Positions 44,101-55,824 of a stretch of 64,000 bases of DNA are shown here, piece by piece. A program made the translations under genes and the position numbers. The number at the start of each line of letters is the position of its first letter. Position 1 is the first letter of the stretch. The DNA comes from Lateolabrax maculatus (lineage: Eukaryota > Chordata > Actinopteri > Acropomatiformes > Lateolabracidae). The DNA is taken from the NCBI GenBank assembly GCA_031216445.1, contig CM062218.1, positions 22,352,001 through 22,416,000 on the forward strand. Direction: 5' to 3'. The notes beneath the pieces were generated by a model. The model was not told the DNA's origin and did not search any database. It saw nothing but the letters and a program-made list of their open reading frames with translations.

Positions 44101-47100
44101 GTTTAGACGAAGAAATCATTGTAAGTTGTATTGTAAGGAAGGTCAATTGGAGAAAAACAGTCTAAATATAAATCTGGTTCTACAGCTGCTTCTGAGGTTC
44201 CTGAGGTTCCTGTACTCGAAGATGTATCTGAACTAGCTGAGAGCACAAGATGATGATTTTTTTCTCTAATAGTTAGAATTTTATCATCAAAGAAGCTCAT
44301 GAAGTTATTACTACTGAGAGCTCTGGGAATACATGGCTCAACAGAGCTCTGACTCTGTGTCAGCCTGGCTACAGTGCTGAAAAGAAACCTGGGGTTGTTC
44401 TTATGTTCCTCTATTAGTGAGGAGTAGCAGGCTTCTCTGGAATTACGGAGGAAACACATCCAGGAAAAAGGTCACATCATGACTGATCCAATCAGGAAGC
44501 GAACATGGGTGTCAGCAGCAGTCTCAGTTTTAGGGGGTCAAAGACGCTGAGTAGTGTGGATGGTAGACGTAAAAACATTGCAAAAGTTATGCCTTTTAAA
44601 ACGAAAACATATTAGTGTGGATGTAGCCTCAAACTCTAACACAGTGGGACATATTTTGGTCAGCAGAATTGTAGTATACGGTAGATTTAACATTGTTGAC
44701 TTACAACACACAACTATAGTTTAAAGAAATGAGGGAATATAGTGAATTTATGGTTTCTCAAAGACAGATGATCCCTTGGAAGGATTAAATAGCTGTTATG
44801 TATGTATAAATCTTCTGTACTCTAGCTTTATGTTGTCCTGTAAATGTCTTTGTATAGGTTTGAATACAGTCTAGCACTTCTGTCCAACAACAACTTTACA
44901 GTCTCAGCACCCCCACAAGCAAAGTGCATTTGGAGGTCTGTTGGCTAGAACCAATCAGTGTTTTGGCTCAGGCAACTGCCAGGACAACTCACCCCAGGTT
45001 TAGGTCTTCCTGCCTGGAGCCAAGTCCCTCATCACTCCCCCTCACATTGGCTTCTTCTCCAAACTTCCCTAACAGTAGTCTAATGAATCTGTGCATGAGC
45101 GGGTTGATTCTGGGTCCTTTACGTCTTTGCTGTCGTCTTAAAGTATCAGCTTCCCACTGTACAGATTTATAACTCATATTAAATTGGGTTGCTTCTTTAA
45201 CAACAGAGTATTAGTGTCGTAAAATACATCCTCTTCATATTGCCTTTTCATGACCAAACCTTAAAGCTGCACAAGTCAGTGTATGAACAATGATCTTTAT
45301 ATAAGCAATGGATCAAATGACTGTGTGTAATGTGAATTGGGTCACTCATGTTTTGGTTTTACCACCCTTAATCTTCTTGTTTTAGTTCAGTCTCACCACT
45401 CTACTCAACCTTGTTTCCAGCAGCAGCAAGCAGCTGTTTTTAGCAAAAAGAATTAAACCCACCGTACACTACCTGATCAACACCAAACACCAAAGTTGGT
45501 GACTAGCTGTGGAACAGTTGAGCATTAAGCTTTTTAAACGATAGGCGGTGAAACTGAACCATGCAATTAAGTTATGGGCTGTAAAACCGAATTAATATGG
45601 TGAAAGAGGCTAACTTCTTAGTAGCCGAATGATTGAGACACGTAGCATATGACCGCAATATCCATAGTTCCGACCAGGGACCTTTGTTGGTTGTCATACC
45701 ACTGTCTTTCTCCCCTTACTAACTGTCAGCTCTCCAATAAAGGCAACAAAAATAAATAAGAAAAAAAGTTCTTTAAAAAACAAACCTATAAAAAATACAG
45801 CAGCACCTTTCACATTAAACATAGCCATTTAATCCATTGTTAATATGAACATTTTGAGTAGTATAGCTTTAAATTCACCAGGTGAACACAAATATGACTT
45901 CTATTGTCACTCTTTGTCCACTGGACGCATACATGTAGGCAATGGTTTGCTAACAAGTTTGCCATATCAACTTTCAAAGGTTAGACATTTTGGGAAAAAC
46001 AAATTTGATGTCTTACCCAGAGTCATATGAGAATTCATTTGAATCCATTCTTTTCGTTTCCTGAATACAGAGCTAGATCTGAGGTGTGGTTAGACTAGCT
46101 TAGCACAAAGACTGGCAGCAGGAGGAAACTGCTGGCTCCATCAAAGGTGAAAACAATACACATAATGGAAGAACACACATTCCTCACACTACACCTCTAA
46201 GACAATCTGCTGTAGAAGTTTTTAATGTTATATTATGGACAGTCTTCAGAAATAGAAGTCAAGTTTCCATCTAAATTTCCGGAAAACAAAACGCTAAATA
46301 ATGTCTATTGCCATCCACCAATGTTATGTGAATATTGGGAGTTGATTCATTGAGATAAACAGCTGATGGTGCTAATTGTCCTGTCAGGTGCCAATAAACC
46401 ACAGCAGCAGAAAAGGACACGAGATATCAAACATCATCACGGTATGAAAAAAATACCAAAAACAATAACCCAAGAATCTAGTTTCCCACTTATGTTGTGA
46501 AAATATGATTTTATAATTTACTATATATTACTCGATAATATTTATTTATTTTATTATGACAGTTACAGGCCACTGTAAGCAGAGCCGAGACCTGCTGGTG
46601 TTGTTGCAGTACTTTGGTGACAGACAGGACAGAAAGTTACAAATTGCCTAAATACCTCTTTAAAACTGCAGCATATACAGGGTTTGTGGTAACATCAAGC
46701 TGTTTTATGAGAAAATGAGCTGTACGTACAAGTGTTTTTAATCCCAGCGACCGAGAGGCAGGACACTTATCACACTAAGTTACAGGGACGGGGCAGTGAT
46801 AGAGTATAAAGAGGTAGGACGGCACAAGGAGTCAGGAGAGGACTGGGGGTGTATTTCGTTGGTCCAGTTTAGATGTCGCCATTTTAGGCAGCAGCTTATT
46901 CATCACTATGAGAGATACAAATACTAAATAAACTGTGGACTCAGCAGGCCACTATGACTCAGCACATATCTGCCTGTTCATCTAATCACTGGCTCGCACC
47001 GTAACACTCACACCCAAAGGACAATAAAAATCAGCCAAGATGTCAGACAACTACGCTCCTGCATGGCTGTACAAAGTTATATTGCACAGAAATACATGCT

Positions 47101-48563
47101 GCATTCTGAGTCTCTGTGCATTTTTAGAAGAAGAATTTAGTCACTGGTTTGTCTGAAATACATATGGCGACATCCTTTAAAAAAGATTAGAGATGAAAAC
47201 TGAGCTCTGGGAGGAAAAGGGTTCCAAATTCTAGGGATGTGGACAAGATTTTATTTAGGTAAAGGTCAGGAAGTCACGAGAATCCTTATATTCTCCTATG
47301 AATATCCATACCAAATTTCAGGAAATATTTTCCTGATGGTGGCACTTGTGGAAAGATCAGTTCAAGAGTCATCTTCTTATCACCATGAAAAATCCTCAAG
47401 TGTCTCCAAAAAAAAAGTAAAAAAAAAAAAAGTATTGCTCACTTTTGTGTTTAACATTTTTTTCAAGGATTATACTGGGTTGAGACAATTCTACCAGCAT
47501 CAATTTGATGAAACCTTTAAAAAACTACTTAAAGGGGCACACCACCAAATTTAGATATATAGTGTCATTTAAGTGTCAGAACTTTATAAAAACAGTTGTA
47601 TAATGTCTTCTGTGGCTCTGGAGAAGCTTTGACATATCTGAGAAAATAGTCCTGGTGATGTCATAAGGGTTATCTTGGTTTGGGATCACAGACTACAAAC
47701 AGCCTGAGTAACCAAGTGGGAGCAATGCATTTCGAGGGTAAAGGGTGTTTACCAGTGACAGAAGCTCTACTGAAAGACAATATCCAGTTGCATTGTGGGA
47801 AATCCAATGTTTTTGGAGTGTGGTCCATACTAGGGAGTAAAAGTGCACAGTATTATGATATTGAGGTGATAGAAGGTACAGCAGCAACAGCAGCAATGTA
47901 TTCTTGTAGAATGAAAGCAGTTACAGGGAAAGCCCTGTAACTATAAAGGATAGGTCTGTATTTTTCTAATGCAATGCAATTCTGATGCAATAGTCACTAG
48001 TGATATGTCGCTTGAAAGAATGATTGGTTGCTGTAATCATTCGCCATATATAATGGCCTCCAAACAATCCCCTTGTAGAGCAGCTACACTGTAAAAAGTT
48101 GGATATCATCTGTTAGTGTAGTCACACTATAACACTAAGAATTGTTTCATGGCATAGAGAAGTAAAGGGAAGAAAAATTATTACAACAACCAATAACCCT
48201 TTTAATGCAAGTACAAAGATGATCTTTTTTACTGCTAGTTTTCTGTTGTGTAAATTGTGGAGTTGAGTAGAGACTTTGTCCTTTTCCTGCTGGTATAGAC
48301 AGTAGGAAGTCTTACTGCTTTGTGTTTCCTGTCAGGTGAAGGTGTGGTTCCAGAACAGGAGAATGAAGTGGAAACGTGTCAAGGGAGGCCAGCAGGGGGC
48401 AGCAGCACGGGAGAAAGAACTGGTGAATGTGAAAAAAGGGACGTTACTGCCATCTGAGTTTTCAGGGATAGTAGGACTCCAGCGCTCTGCCAACTCGCCA
48501 AGGCCTGCGACTGAGGAGGACAGCCACGACAGTGACCAGAGCACAGGGCATCCTCACCTATGA
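34677..48563 (+). CDS. meox2: Mesenchyme homeobox 2 transcription factor, three coding exons
   Basis: Exons 34677-35163, 38663-38835 and 48336-48563 splice in frame to 295 residues (mammalian MEOX2 is about 304). The N-terminus [20 protein letters not shown] is the MEOX2 signature. A short His/Gln tract ([13 protein letters not shown]) replaces the mammalian poly-His run. The homeodomain covers residues 177-236: [14 protein letters not shown]..., helix 3 [14 protein letters not shown] with Trp48, Gln50 and Asn51. The C-terminus has [15 protein letters not shown] and EDSHDSDQS, both MEOX2-like. The protein acts in the nucleus in somite, myogenic, bone and endothelial programmes, binding TAAT-type sites. 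MEOX1 is less likely because the N-terminus and C-terminus fit MEOX2. Which teleost duplicate (a or b) this is cannot be told here. Confidence 0.96.
35164..38662. other. meox2 intron 1
   Basis: About 3.5 kb, AT-rich, with no recognised gene or clear transposon. It has a 15-A run near 35421. The acceptor end is preceded by a long pyrimidine-rich stretch (38560-38660). Confidence 0.6.
38663..38835 (+). CDS. meox2: meox2 exon 2 (homeodomain helices 1-2)
   Basis: Acceptor TTTCATTTCAG and donor CAA|GTACGG. Encodes 58 residues from [10 protein letters not shown] to NLDLTERQ. It ends between homeodomain residues 44 and 45, the classical intron position for this family. Confidence 0.95.
39439..39481. 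repeat. Perfect 17-bp inverted repeat with 9-nt loop
   Basis: CATCAGTTTCATCTGTG (39439-39455) pairs exactly with 39465-39481; the loop is TGTGTTCAG. It lies in meox2 intron 2. Confidence 0.88.
40830..41090 (-). repeat. Dispersed fish repeat, family B
   Basis: The minus strand reads AAAGGAAAAGTTCCACACTT, then GAGAGTGAGATGTTCAGATG, ATCAGTTTCATGTCTGTGTG and CTTAGCACAAAGACTGGAAG. This is a very common percomorph repeat. Related copies: about 45980-46150 (+), 55825-56030 (+) and a piece at 39485-39540 (+). Confidence 0.55.
41152..41180. repeat. (CAA)n microsatellite
   Basis: About nine uninterrupted CAA units. Confidence 0.9.
42383..42544 (+). pseudogene. L2 ORF1 C-terminus, esterase-like end
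   Basis: This 53-residue frame reads ...[20 protein letters not shown]... and ends [11 protein letters not shown]. The DGIHP run has the DxxH spacing of the last catalytic block of SGNH-type esterases, a domain known from ORF1 proteins of some L2/CR1 LINEs. The N-terminal nucleophile Ser block is not present. It is a fragment. Confidence 0.55.
42742..43018 (+). pseudogene. L2 endonuclease N-terminal fragment
   Basis: The protein starts with [20 protein letters not shown], carrying the N of the APE-type LNIRSL motif, then [14 protein letters not shown]. The expected catalytic Glu of LTETWL is Gln here (codon CAA at 42862-42864). The frame ends after [11 protein letters not shown]. The rest of the nuclease is deleted. 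Confidence 0.75.
43137..43860 (+). pseudogene. L2 pre-RT and truncated RT segment
   Basis: The first frame (43137-43439) has [16 protein letters not shown] and [17 protein letters not shown]. The second (43459-43860) has [20 protein letters not shown] and [11 protein letters not shown], then joins directly to LLLNSDKT. That removes about 200 residues, including the catalytic Asp motifs. Confidence 0.8.
44103..44460 (-). mobile_element. Inverted L2 fragment joined to the + strand copy
   Basis: The minus-strand translation has [40 protein letters not shown] and [10 protein letters not shown], the same pre-RT region as 43300-43600 on +. It abuts the + strand L2 at about 44098-44102. The pair forms an inverted arrangement. 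Confidence 0.85.
44505..44635. mobile_element. MITE fragment with 'TTAGTGTGGATG' end
   Basis: AGTAGTGTGGATGGTAGACG and AAACGAAAACATATTAGTGT followed by GGATGTAGCC match the termini of a common fish non-autonomous element. The left end is unclear. Confidence 0.45.
45612..45770 (+). mobile_element. tRNA-derived SINE
   Basis: A diverged tRNA-like head has TAGTAGCCGAATG (box A position) and TAGTTCCGACC (box B position). CATATGACCGCAATATCC, a pyrimidine-rich body, CTGTCAGCTCTCCAATAAAG and GCAACAAAAATAAATAAG follow. The same type occurs on the minus strand at 61733-61888. Confidence 0.65.
45980..46150 (+). repeat. Dispersed fish repeat, family B
   Basis: It contains TTAGACATTTTGGGAAAA, TACAGAGCTAGATCTGAGG and TTAGCACAAAGACTGGCAGC then AGGAGGAAACTGCTGGCTCC, all landmarks of family B (see 40830-41090 and 55825-56030). 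Confidence 0.5.
47529..47950. mobile_element. MITE with TTAAAGGGGCACACCACC end
   Basis: The left terminus reads TTAAAGGGGCACACCACCAA. The interior has CATTGTGGGAAATCCAATG and the 'CTTGG.TTGGGATCACAGACT' block typical of this fish MITE type. No right terminal repeat is visible, so it is 3'-truncated. It lies about 400 bp upstream of meox2 exon 3. Confidence 0.55.
48336..48563 (+). CDS. meox2: meox2 exon 3 (homeodomain helix 3 and C-terminus)
   Basis: The acceptor is TTTCCTGTCAG. Encodes 75 residues starting [20 protein letters not shown], then [18 protein letters not shown], and ends [15 protein letters not shown] and TGA. Confidence 0.95.
   Translation: MKVWFQNRRMKWKRVKGGQQGAAAREKELVNVKKGTLLPSEFSGIVGLQRSANSPRPATEEDSHDSDQSTGHPHL
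48389..48405 (+). promoter_or_regulatory. CTCF-like motif inside meox2 exon 3
   Basis: CCAGCAGGGGGCAGCAG encodes part of the GGQQGAA stretch just after the homeodomain and at the same time fits the core CTCF consensus. Confidence 0.35.
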
Positions 48564-49040
48564 CCTTCCATGGTGTTCTTGGACAGGACACAAACGAGGG
48601 AAACACTGGTGCGATGTAAAAAAAAATACATGTATACAGCTTGCTGTGAGCAAAGCTTCCCAACAGACACTAAAATAAGACTCAGAGAACATTCCACAGA
48701 TGCTTTGCATTGATGAAAGAGCTTGGATTTGCACTGTCAAGGATTTTTTGCAGCCAGATTTTATTGTACTTCTTTGAGCAATTAGTACAAATGTTTATGT
48801 TGTGTGAACAATGAACCGAACTGAAAGCACTCATGCTTGTTAATTTGAATAACTTATCAGGTCCGAAAACATCACCAAAAACCCAAACTTCTCACATTAT
48901 TTTTTGCATTCTAAAATAATGTAACTGGTAAACATGTATTTATCCTGTTGTTTTGCTTATCGCTCCCTCTGAAAATTGACATGCTTAATATTTTGGAAGT
49001 CCTAGATTTCCAGTGCAAATAAATTAGAAAAATCCAAATA
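48564..49040 (+). terminator. meox2: meox2 3' UTR and poly(A) signal
   Basis: AATAAA at 49018-49023 follows about 0.45 kb of AT-rich sequence after the stop. Further signals may exist downstream. Confidence 0.6.
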
Positions 49041-52000
49041 ATGTCTTGGTGACAATTTCTTACCATTTTAATACTCAGTGGTGGATTTAAGGATAGTCAG
49101 GCAACTACCTGGGGCACATAACAGTTATTTATTTATTGTGATGTTTAGATATAAAACATCAAATTATGTTACTGTTCTAGCTCATATGTACCCCTGCAAT
49201 AACTTACTAAGGCCCTTCTTTTATCATTGTCAATGTGTGCAACTCTTTCTCTGAGGCATCTGATATCTTCTTAATGGCTCTCCTGTTGTGCATTCCTTTA
49301 ATCCCAAGGAGCTGGACTGAAGGCTTAGAGAGACTTCCCAGGCCAGTCACTGTACAGTGACAAAGTTAGGTGGCTTTGCTTTGGGGCCTATGCAATCCAC
49401 CTCTGCTGACTTGACCAGAAAAATAACAGCCAAATGGCTCCCTTGTTTTGTCACTATACTTTAGGTGGTACTTGTCAACTTCCCCTTTAGCGCAACAAGT
49501 TGGTCACTTCGTTTTTAACCGTGGATCTTCTTGGTGAATCTGAAGGGATTCGCATCTTCTGCCTCTGGACCCTTTACCTGCCCCTCCTCCTTTGCCCCTC
49601 AGCCTGACGAAGTGTGGTGAGCTTCTTCATCTTCCAAATATCTATACCAAAGCTTCTGGCCCCTAGATGTACCCTCAAGGACTCAATCCATATCCTTGTC
49701 GAACTGGGCCCCTTTATCCTTGTTGGCAGAAAGCCACTTATGTTCTGATTGCCTGGTTTGGGGTTGGGCTAGTGGAGCATGGAGCCTGTGGGCACTGTGG
49801 GGTGACTCTGGACCTGGCTCCTCCTGGGTCTCACTGGGCACAAAATATATGTATCATTAACAAATGAATGTGTATATTTATATATATATACATATACATA
49901 TAAAAATGAGCACTACCTTCAAAAGACTTTAAGTAAACGTAAGATCAGTTTGCTGATAATGCTTCTGCACTTCTAACTTTTAGTAAAGTTTTGAATGCAG
50001 GGCTTTTAACAGCGTGGCCTTAAAAGTTTTACTTAAGGAATGGATGGGGATACTTCTTCTACCACTGCCATTTCTCAATTAGAGAAAGGATGAAAATAAG
50101 TCACAATGGACTTTCTATGCGCGAGTGTGTCTAGGAATCCCCAAATCACTAAAACCGCCCTTGGAACATGGTTCCATGAGAAGATGTGCTCTTGATTGAT
50201 GAGAGTATTTTTATGTCGTCTACAGTATGTGAGTGTGCATTCTAATTCATGCAGTGGTGTGGCCATGGAAGCTGCAGCCTCTAGCTTGTAAAAGTAGATG
50301 GTGATTCACTCACTTGATTCAGCTCAGGCTTTAAGCTACTCTGCGGCTTTCTGTTCCCTCAGACACATCTCAGAGTTGACTTGTGGTTGAATGTTGTACC
50401 CAATGTTTTCTCTGTGCATGTGTTTCATTACTGTGTGTCATTGTTTGATAGAAGCAGTACACGACACAGCTCCTTGTATGGGAATGAAGGGGAAATTATT
50501 AAGAAATGTTCATTCATTATGGCTGTTTGTCTCATCAGGAGGTATGGTAAAGCTGCCACTGTCCAAAATGACAGAATATTACAAAGCCAACTCACAATCA
50601 CATCTTTAATCAAGTCCAACCGAAAAAAAAGAAAAAAAAAACATCCCTCTTTACAGTTGAAGATTATGTCAAACTGATTTTTTAATATATTGTAAATGTT
50701 TTTATATTAATAAAAGGTAGGAAAAAAAACTCTTTAATAGTAGAAATACTATAAGCCTAAGAGTGGAAGAGAGACAGAACTTAAACTGGCATTGAAAGAG
50801 TATGCAAATGCACACCTGACCTCCAAACACTCATGTTACACTGCACTAACCTGTACTTTTGCACTGGCACCGAATGTCTCCATGGATATTTACTTGCAAA
50901 ATTACATATGAACATAACTTGGACTGGAGTGTTATAGAAGAATTGGAATAGCATGGTTCTAGACCCATGTGTGCAGGAAAGTATTTTCAGTAGCGGAGGC
51001 TATCCTGGGTACGTGCATGCACGCAATCGTGGACATGCGTCATCATAAATATTCTGTGGAAATAATATTACAGAAGAATATAAACCTGCAATAACCTCAG
51101 CTGTTGCTGACTCACTAAAAACTGCAAGTTTTTATTTTAAACATACAGACATTGCATGTATGGTCTAATTACCACTTATCTTATATTCAGCTGTTTCCCC
51201 GGTTGGACAAATCATTTACCAATCAGACTTTTGTAGGTCGGATTTGTAATAGAGGTGCATTAACTTCTGGTGCTGGAGTCAGAAAAATGTCAACAGCAAA
51301 GTAGCCCAAAAGTGTCGACACATGTTGGAAAAAAGACACGTTTCAGTCCAAGACAGAGAACACTGAAGTTAGCCGTTGTTCTCCATCTCATTAAAGCAAC
51401 AAGGAAAAGCGTCTCCAGGGGTTTCTTTACATACAATCAAATGCTAGGTTCACCGACCGGTTGTCCAGCCCTCTGGACTGGAGTAGGGCCAGCCCTAATT
51501 TGCACATAGCCGGGAAAACCAAAATGGATTGTAATCAGATTTGTCGTCCGACCAACAGAGACTCATACATGTGGCTACGTGTAAATGAAAGCTTCTTAAG
51601 ACTCATCTGGATTTTATCCGGATACCAGACACTTGAAATGACAAATGAAAATGGGACCTGAGCGTGCTCCATGAAAGTAATGCTTTTCATCTGCCATCAT
51701 ATAGCATCATGGATTTCAGGACATCCTCTTAAATTAGCTGGTGAGAAAAGTTGGTTAGATCCTACAGAAGAAGATTAGTTATGCTCCTGTTATATTTCCA
51801 TCTGAATGACTGTTTGTGTTTTCACCAAGCGGAGGATAAAAAACTGGGTGTTGTGGTGCATCTGGCCAGTGTCATGCCTGATCTTGGATGAACTTCATAC
51901 CTTGACCCCTGAGGGAGCAGCTTTCCTTCAGCAGGAAGGGTCATGTTGTCATTACGGTCTGCCATGCCAAGAGCAACACAACCACTTCTTTCTTATTTGA

Positions 52001-55000
52001 CTTCAGTGCTTGCTTTGCTTTCCTAAATAATGATTTGGTAAGATTTACAGCAGTGTACTGGTATTGATAGTTGGTGCACGCCGCGGTAGGATTCTTCTAA
52101 TGTTTGTGAATGTTTCAAAAATCTGGCGAGTCTGGGCTGCAAGGGTGAGAAATTAACTCTTTAATGAAAGCACAAAATGAAAAGAGATACTGAAATCAGT
52201 GTTTTAAAGCAGAGTCTCAGTTTTTCCTCAGTGACTCACTTTTGAGAAAAGCTGACCATGGATGTGCCTGCGTTGGATTTCTCACAGATTTTACCGACAC
52301 TTTGGAATGTTTCCATGCTGTTCATCTGGGAAATATAAAAAAACAGCCATCTGTGAAAACTTTACAACTGCTATATGTTTATTCAAATAATTAGCCAGAA
52401 GATCAGCAATGTTGAAATCTTTTCAGGCAGGTTGTGGATCTCATTGTCTTTTGAGGGAGAGAAAAATGAATACAAATACAATTCTCCATAAAAACAGAAA
52501 AAAAAAACAGCCGTAAGCCATTTAGATGTTTATTTGTTCAGTTCTGGTGAAATGTGTGTAATAATGTGATGGTGACCTTTGTAAGTCTAAAACCACGGTG
52601 TGACAGTGGAAATAGCGATCTGGGGCCAAGGAATTTTCTTGTGCTTAGGAAGTTGTTCAGATTCTGCAGATTATGGCTGAATGCGACTGAATGACGAAAC
52701 ACAGGAAACCACAAGCCCTCCAATAAACTGGCAGGTGACCCTGACTGACAGCTGTTTTACCCATTTAGAGCTTTAGTTGTTGGACTGAGATCCACTCTGA
52801 CTATTTGTGGTATGAGGCAATTGGCTGCCCGGACTAAGAAATAAAGGTGCACAAACCCAAGTGACTTCACATCTGGAACACTCAAATACTGAGACATATT
52901 TTATATTGAACAAGTGTTCATTTACTTTTTTCTCCATGATGAGAACAAGACTTTGATTTAAAGAAACAGCCTGTAAGAAACAGAAAACGACTAAATTTCC
53001 ATTTATTATTGTATTATTGTTGTTGACTAAAATGGAATCATTAAATTAAACTTTAGTTAAATAAAATGAATGAAGATTAAACTAGAAGACCCCCCTTTTT
53101 TTCTTTTTCCAAACAACCACATTATTTCATGCGTTCTCTTCCTGTGTGCCTGGGTCAGGGCTGGGGGGTAGGAGGCACCAGGGCCAAATCAGAAGGTGAC
53201 AGAAAAATAAATGGTAGCAACAACAGGGCTTGGCAGAAAACAATGTGTGGATATTTGAATCTAGTATGACCATGGAAGTAAATGGTGAGTGTGTAGTAGT
53301 TTTGGGAGAGAAGGCTATAAAAATAGCTTTTGGCTATGATTTACTTTACTATGTAGCCTACTAAACTGTAACTTTTTAAAGAAATTTTTTTTCTTCCCTT
53401 TTAAAATTAGAAAGATGAATTCATAAGCAATACAATAAACATTGCTCAGTTCAACATAATCAGAGGGTTTACTGCTGCAGTCTTACTAATTCTGGTATGA
53501 CCACTAGCCTTTGGCTTTAGATGAAATTGATACAGTTTGCTAACTTAATGACTCTTCTCTATTTGTGTTACTGTCATACTTGCCTGTGTTTATTGATCAT
53601 CATCCTATAATGTGTTCATTCCCGTTACCTGTAGTCACTGTTACATCTTCTTTCCAAGTTCATTAGGATTTGTATCCAACTTATTTTATATCTTGACATT
53701 ATTTTAATTTGCACCTCTGAAACATGATTAGAATGGTTCATCAGAGGTATTTATTCTTTTTTGGGGGGGGAAATAAAAAGATAAAAACATTATTGTGTTT
53801 TTTATCACACATGTCTGGCCCTTGTATTGTTTCATTTATCTGAGACAGCACAGTTTGAACAGGGTTTGTTATAAATAAAAAATGTATTGGTACTATTTAT
53901 TATATCGGTAGTATCACAAAATAAATGTCTTCATTTATTACTTTAATTTACCAAGGCACCATCTCTGTTTTCTGCTTTTTTTTTTGATAATATGATAATT
54001 TATAAATATAAATATATATATCGTATAATTTATGGACAATTTTCAGCACCTGTTCTGTGAAATCAGTCAGGGGGATTCTAACCTTGAAAGAGTTGAAGGT
54101 TGACTAAAATGCCCATACTTGGTCTTGACTGAATCTAGAATAAGATATTCAGGATTTTCTTTGACTAAAATAAGACTAAATGTTTTCAGTGACTAAAAAT
54201 TGGTTAAAAATGAATGAAGTTAACTAAATATCACTGAAACTCTAACAGCTAAAGCTAAAAAAGCTGAATGCTGAAGCTGACTGGTGCCCAGAAGCTGAAT
54301 GTGTAATTTTAAATTATACCTTATTTCTCCATACAGTAATTATTTTTGAAATGTTGGCATCTTCACTTGAATTTCAAATGAAGTTCTGTGCGTTTGAACA
54401 GAGGCAGGAGATGTAGGCCTCAGTGTGGGCCCATCAAGGTCAGGTGCAGAGGCTTTGCAGAACACTCAAACTCTGTGAAGTCAATAGCCCTCAAGAAGAT
54501 CACAGATGCCTCAAAGAAAGTGTAGTGATGGCTGTGAACCAGGCAGGGTGATTCGTGGACCCAACAAGCTACCTGGATAAAAGCCAGAACCTCATCAACC
54601 CTGGCTGGGTCGCCTGGGCGAGGGTGTCTGAAGTTGAAAGACTTCCAATTTGGAAGAAGCAGAGAGGCAGAAGAGGATCAGAGACTAACATCACAGGTGA
54701 CATCATGCACTCAGAGCAGCGCAAAACACACACATTATAAAAGCAGAAAAGGAGTGAAAAAAGCATAAAACGTTAATTGTGACAGATCCAAAACTGTAAA
54801 AGATTTCAAAGAGCTTAACCCGTTTAAAGTTTAAATGAAGTCTATATCTGAAAGTATGCAGAAACAGTAGCATTTCAAAGTTGAGTAAGTTGAAGAGTAT
54901 TTGAAAATTCCGTCCATTAAGTTGCAATATAAAAAAATGCAGAAAAAAGTTAAATATTTTAAAAAGTAAAGTAAAAAAGGGGGGGGTTCTGTAGCTGAAA

Positions 55001-55820
55001 GTATGCAGAAGTAGTAGTTGACCGAAAACGTACGAAAGAAGACAAAAGTTTAAAGAACACATTAACAATAGTGTGGCATTCACACTCACAAACTCTGAAA
55101 GTGTTACAGACAATATGTCCCCCATATTTTCCTGCAGATCTGTCTCTGTTGTTTTTGTTTTGGGGATTTCCAGGGTCTTCCCTATTGCAGAGATTTAATT
55201 TCTCCACCATCCTTCAGTCAGTTCAGTATGTTCTTCCCAGTCACTTTGCAATTTTCCAGGGTTTTGTTTTCCAGTCATCAGGACGTTTCACCGTCTTCTC
55301 GGCTGCCAAAGTGCCACATGCTGTCATTGCCCTGCTGGCTTTTTCCAACCGCTGGCTCCTGACACCACACCAGTCCTTCATTAAACCTCCTGCTCCGAAG
55401 CTTCAGTCAACATTCCACATCACCACAAATAACCGACTGCATGGAAGAGGACATTTCCTCCTTTTTCCCTTTTCTTCTTATGATTAAGGTGCATGGTATC
55501 TAATTAATAGAACTGATTTCAGAAAGTGTTCAGAAAACGTACTGCAATAGCAGAAAAAAACAAAAGGAATAAGAGACGCCGACTAACAGGAAGGCTAAAT
55601 AAAAGGATTTTGGTGAAGTGGAGATTTGCGGTGAGGTGCTGGCTGGTCCTTGAGAGCTAAATAAAGCTGGAGAAGGAAAAGGAGGGAAGTGAACGAGAGC
55701 AGGTTGATGACAGATGAACCCCTATTCTGGCTATCACCATCCATACAGTATGGGCTGTATTGATTCAGAATACTGATAAGGTATTTATTTTTCCTTTAAA
55801 GGAAAAGAAAAAAAAGACTA
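49041..55820. other. Gene-free stretch downstream of meox2
   Basis: No coding gene is recognised. It includes a repeat fragment at 49950-50075 (CTTTTAGTAAAG ... TACTTCTTCTACCACTGCC). The open frames at 50381, 54703 and 55071 are AT- or pyrimidine-driven and have no domain. Confidence 0.45.
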
Positions 55821-55824
55821 GTTC

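Larger units (their letters stand above)
38836..48335. other. meox2 intron 2 of about 9.5 kb
   Basis: It splits the homeodomain. It holds a 17-bp hairpin (39439-39481), a (CAA)n run, a rearranged L2 (42383-44460), MITE fragments and a SINE. No independent gene is recognised. Confidence 0.7.

Noticed and set aside
54703..55125. 140-residue open frame on the minus strand
   Set aside because: Phe/Leu-rich low-complexity translation from AT-rich repeats of a 'GTATGCAGAA' and 'GTTAAA' type; no domain, no splice support.
55071..55487. 138-residue open frame on the + strand
   Set aside because: No recognisable domain or homologous wording, no Kozak-like start; pyrimidine-rich composition explains the lack of stops.
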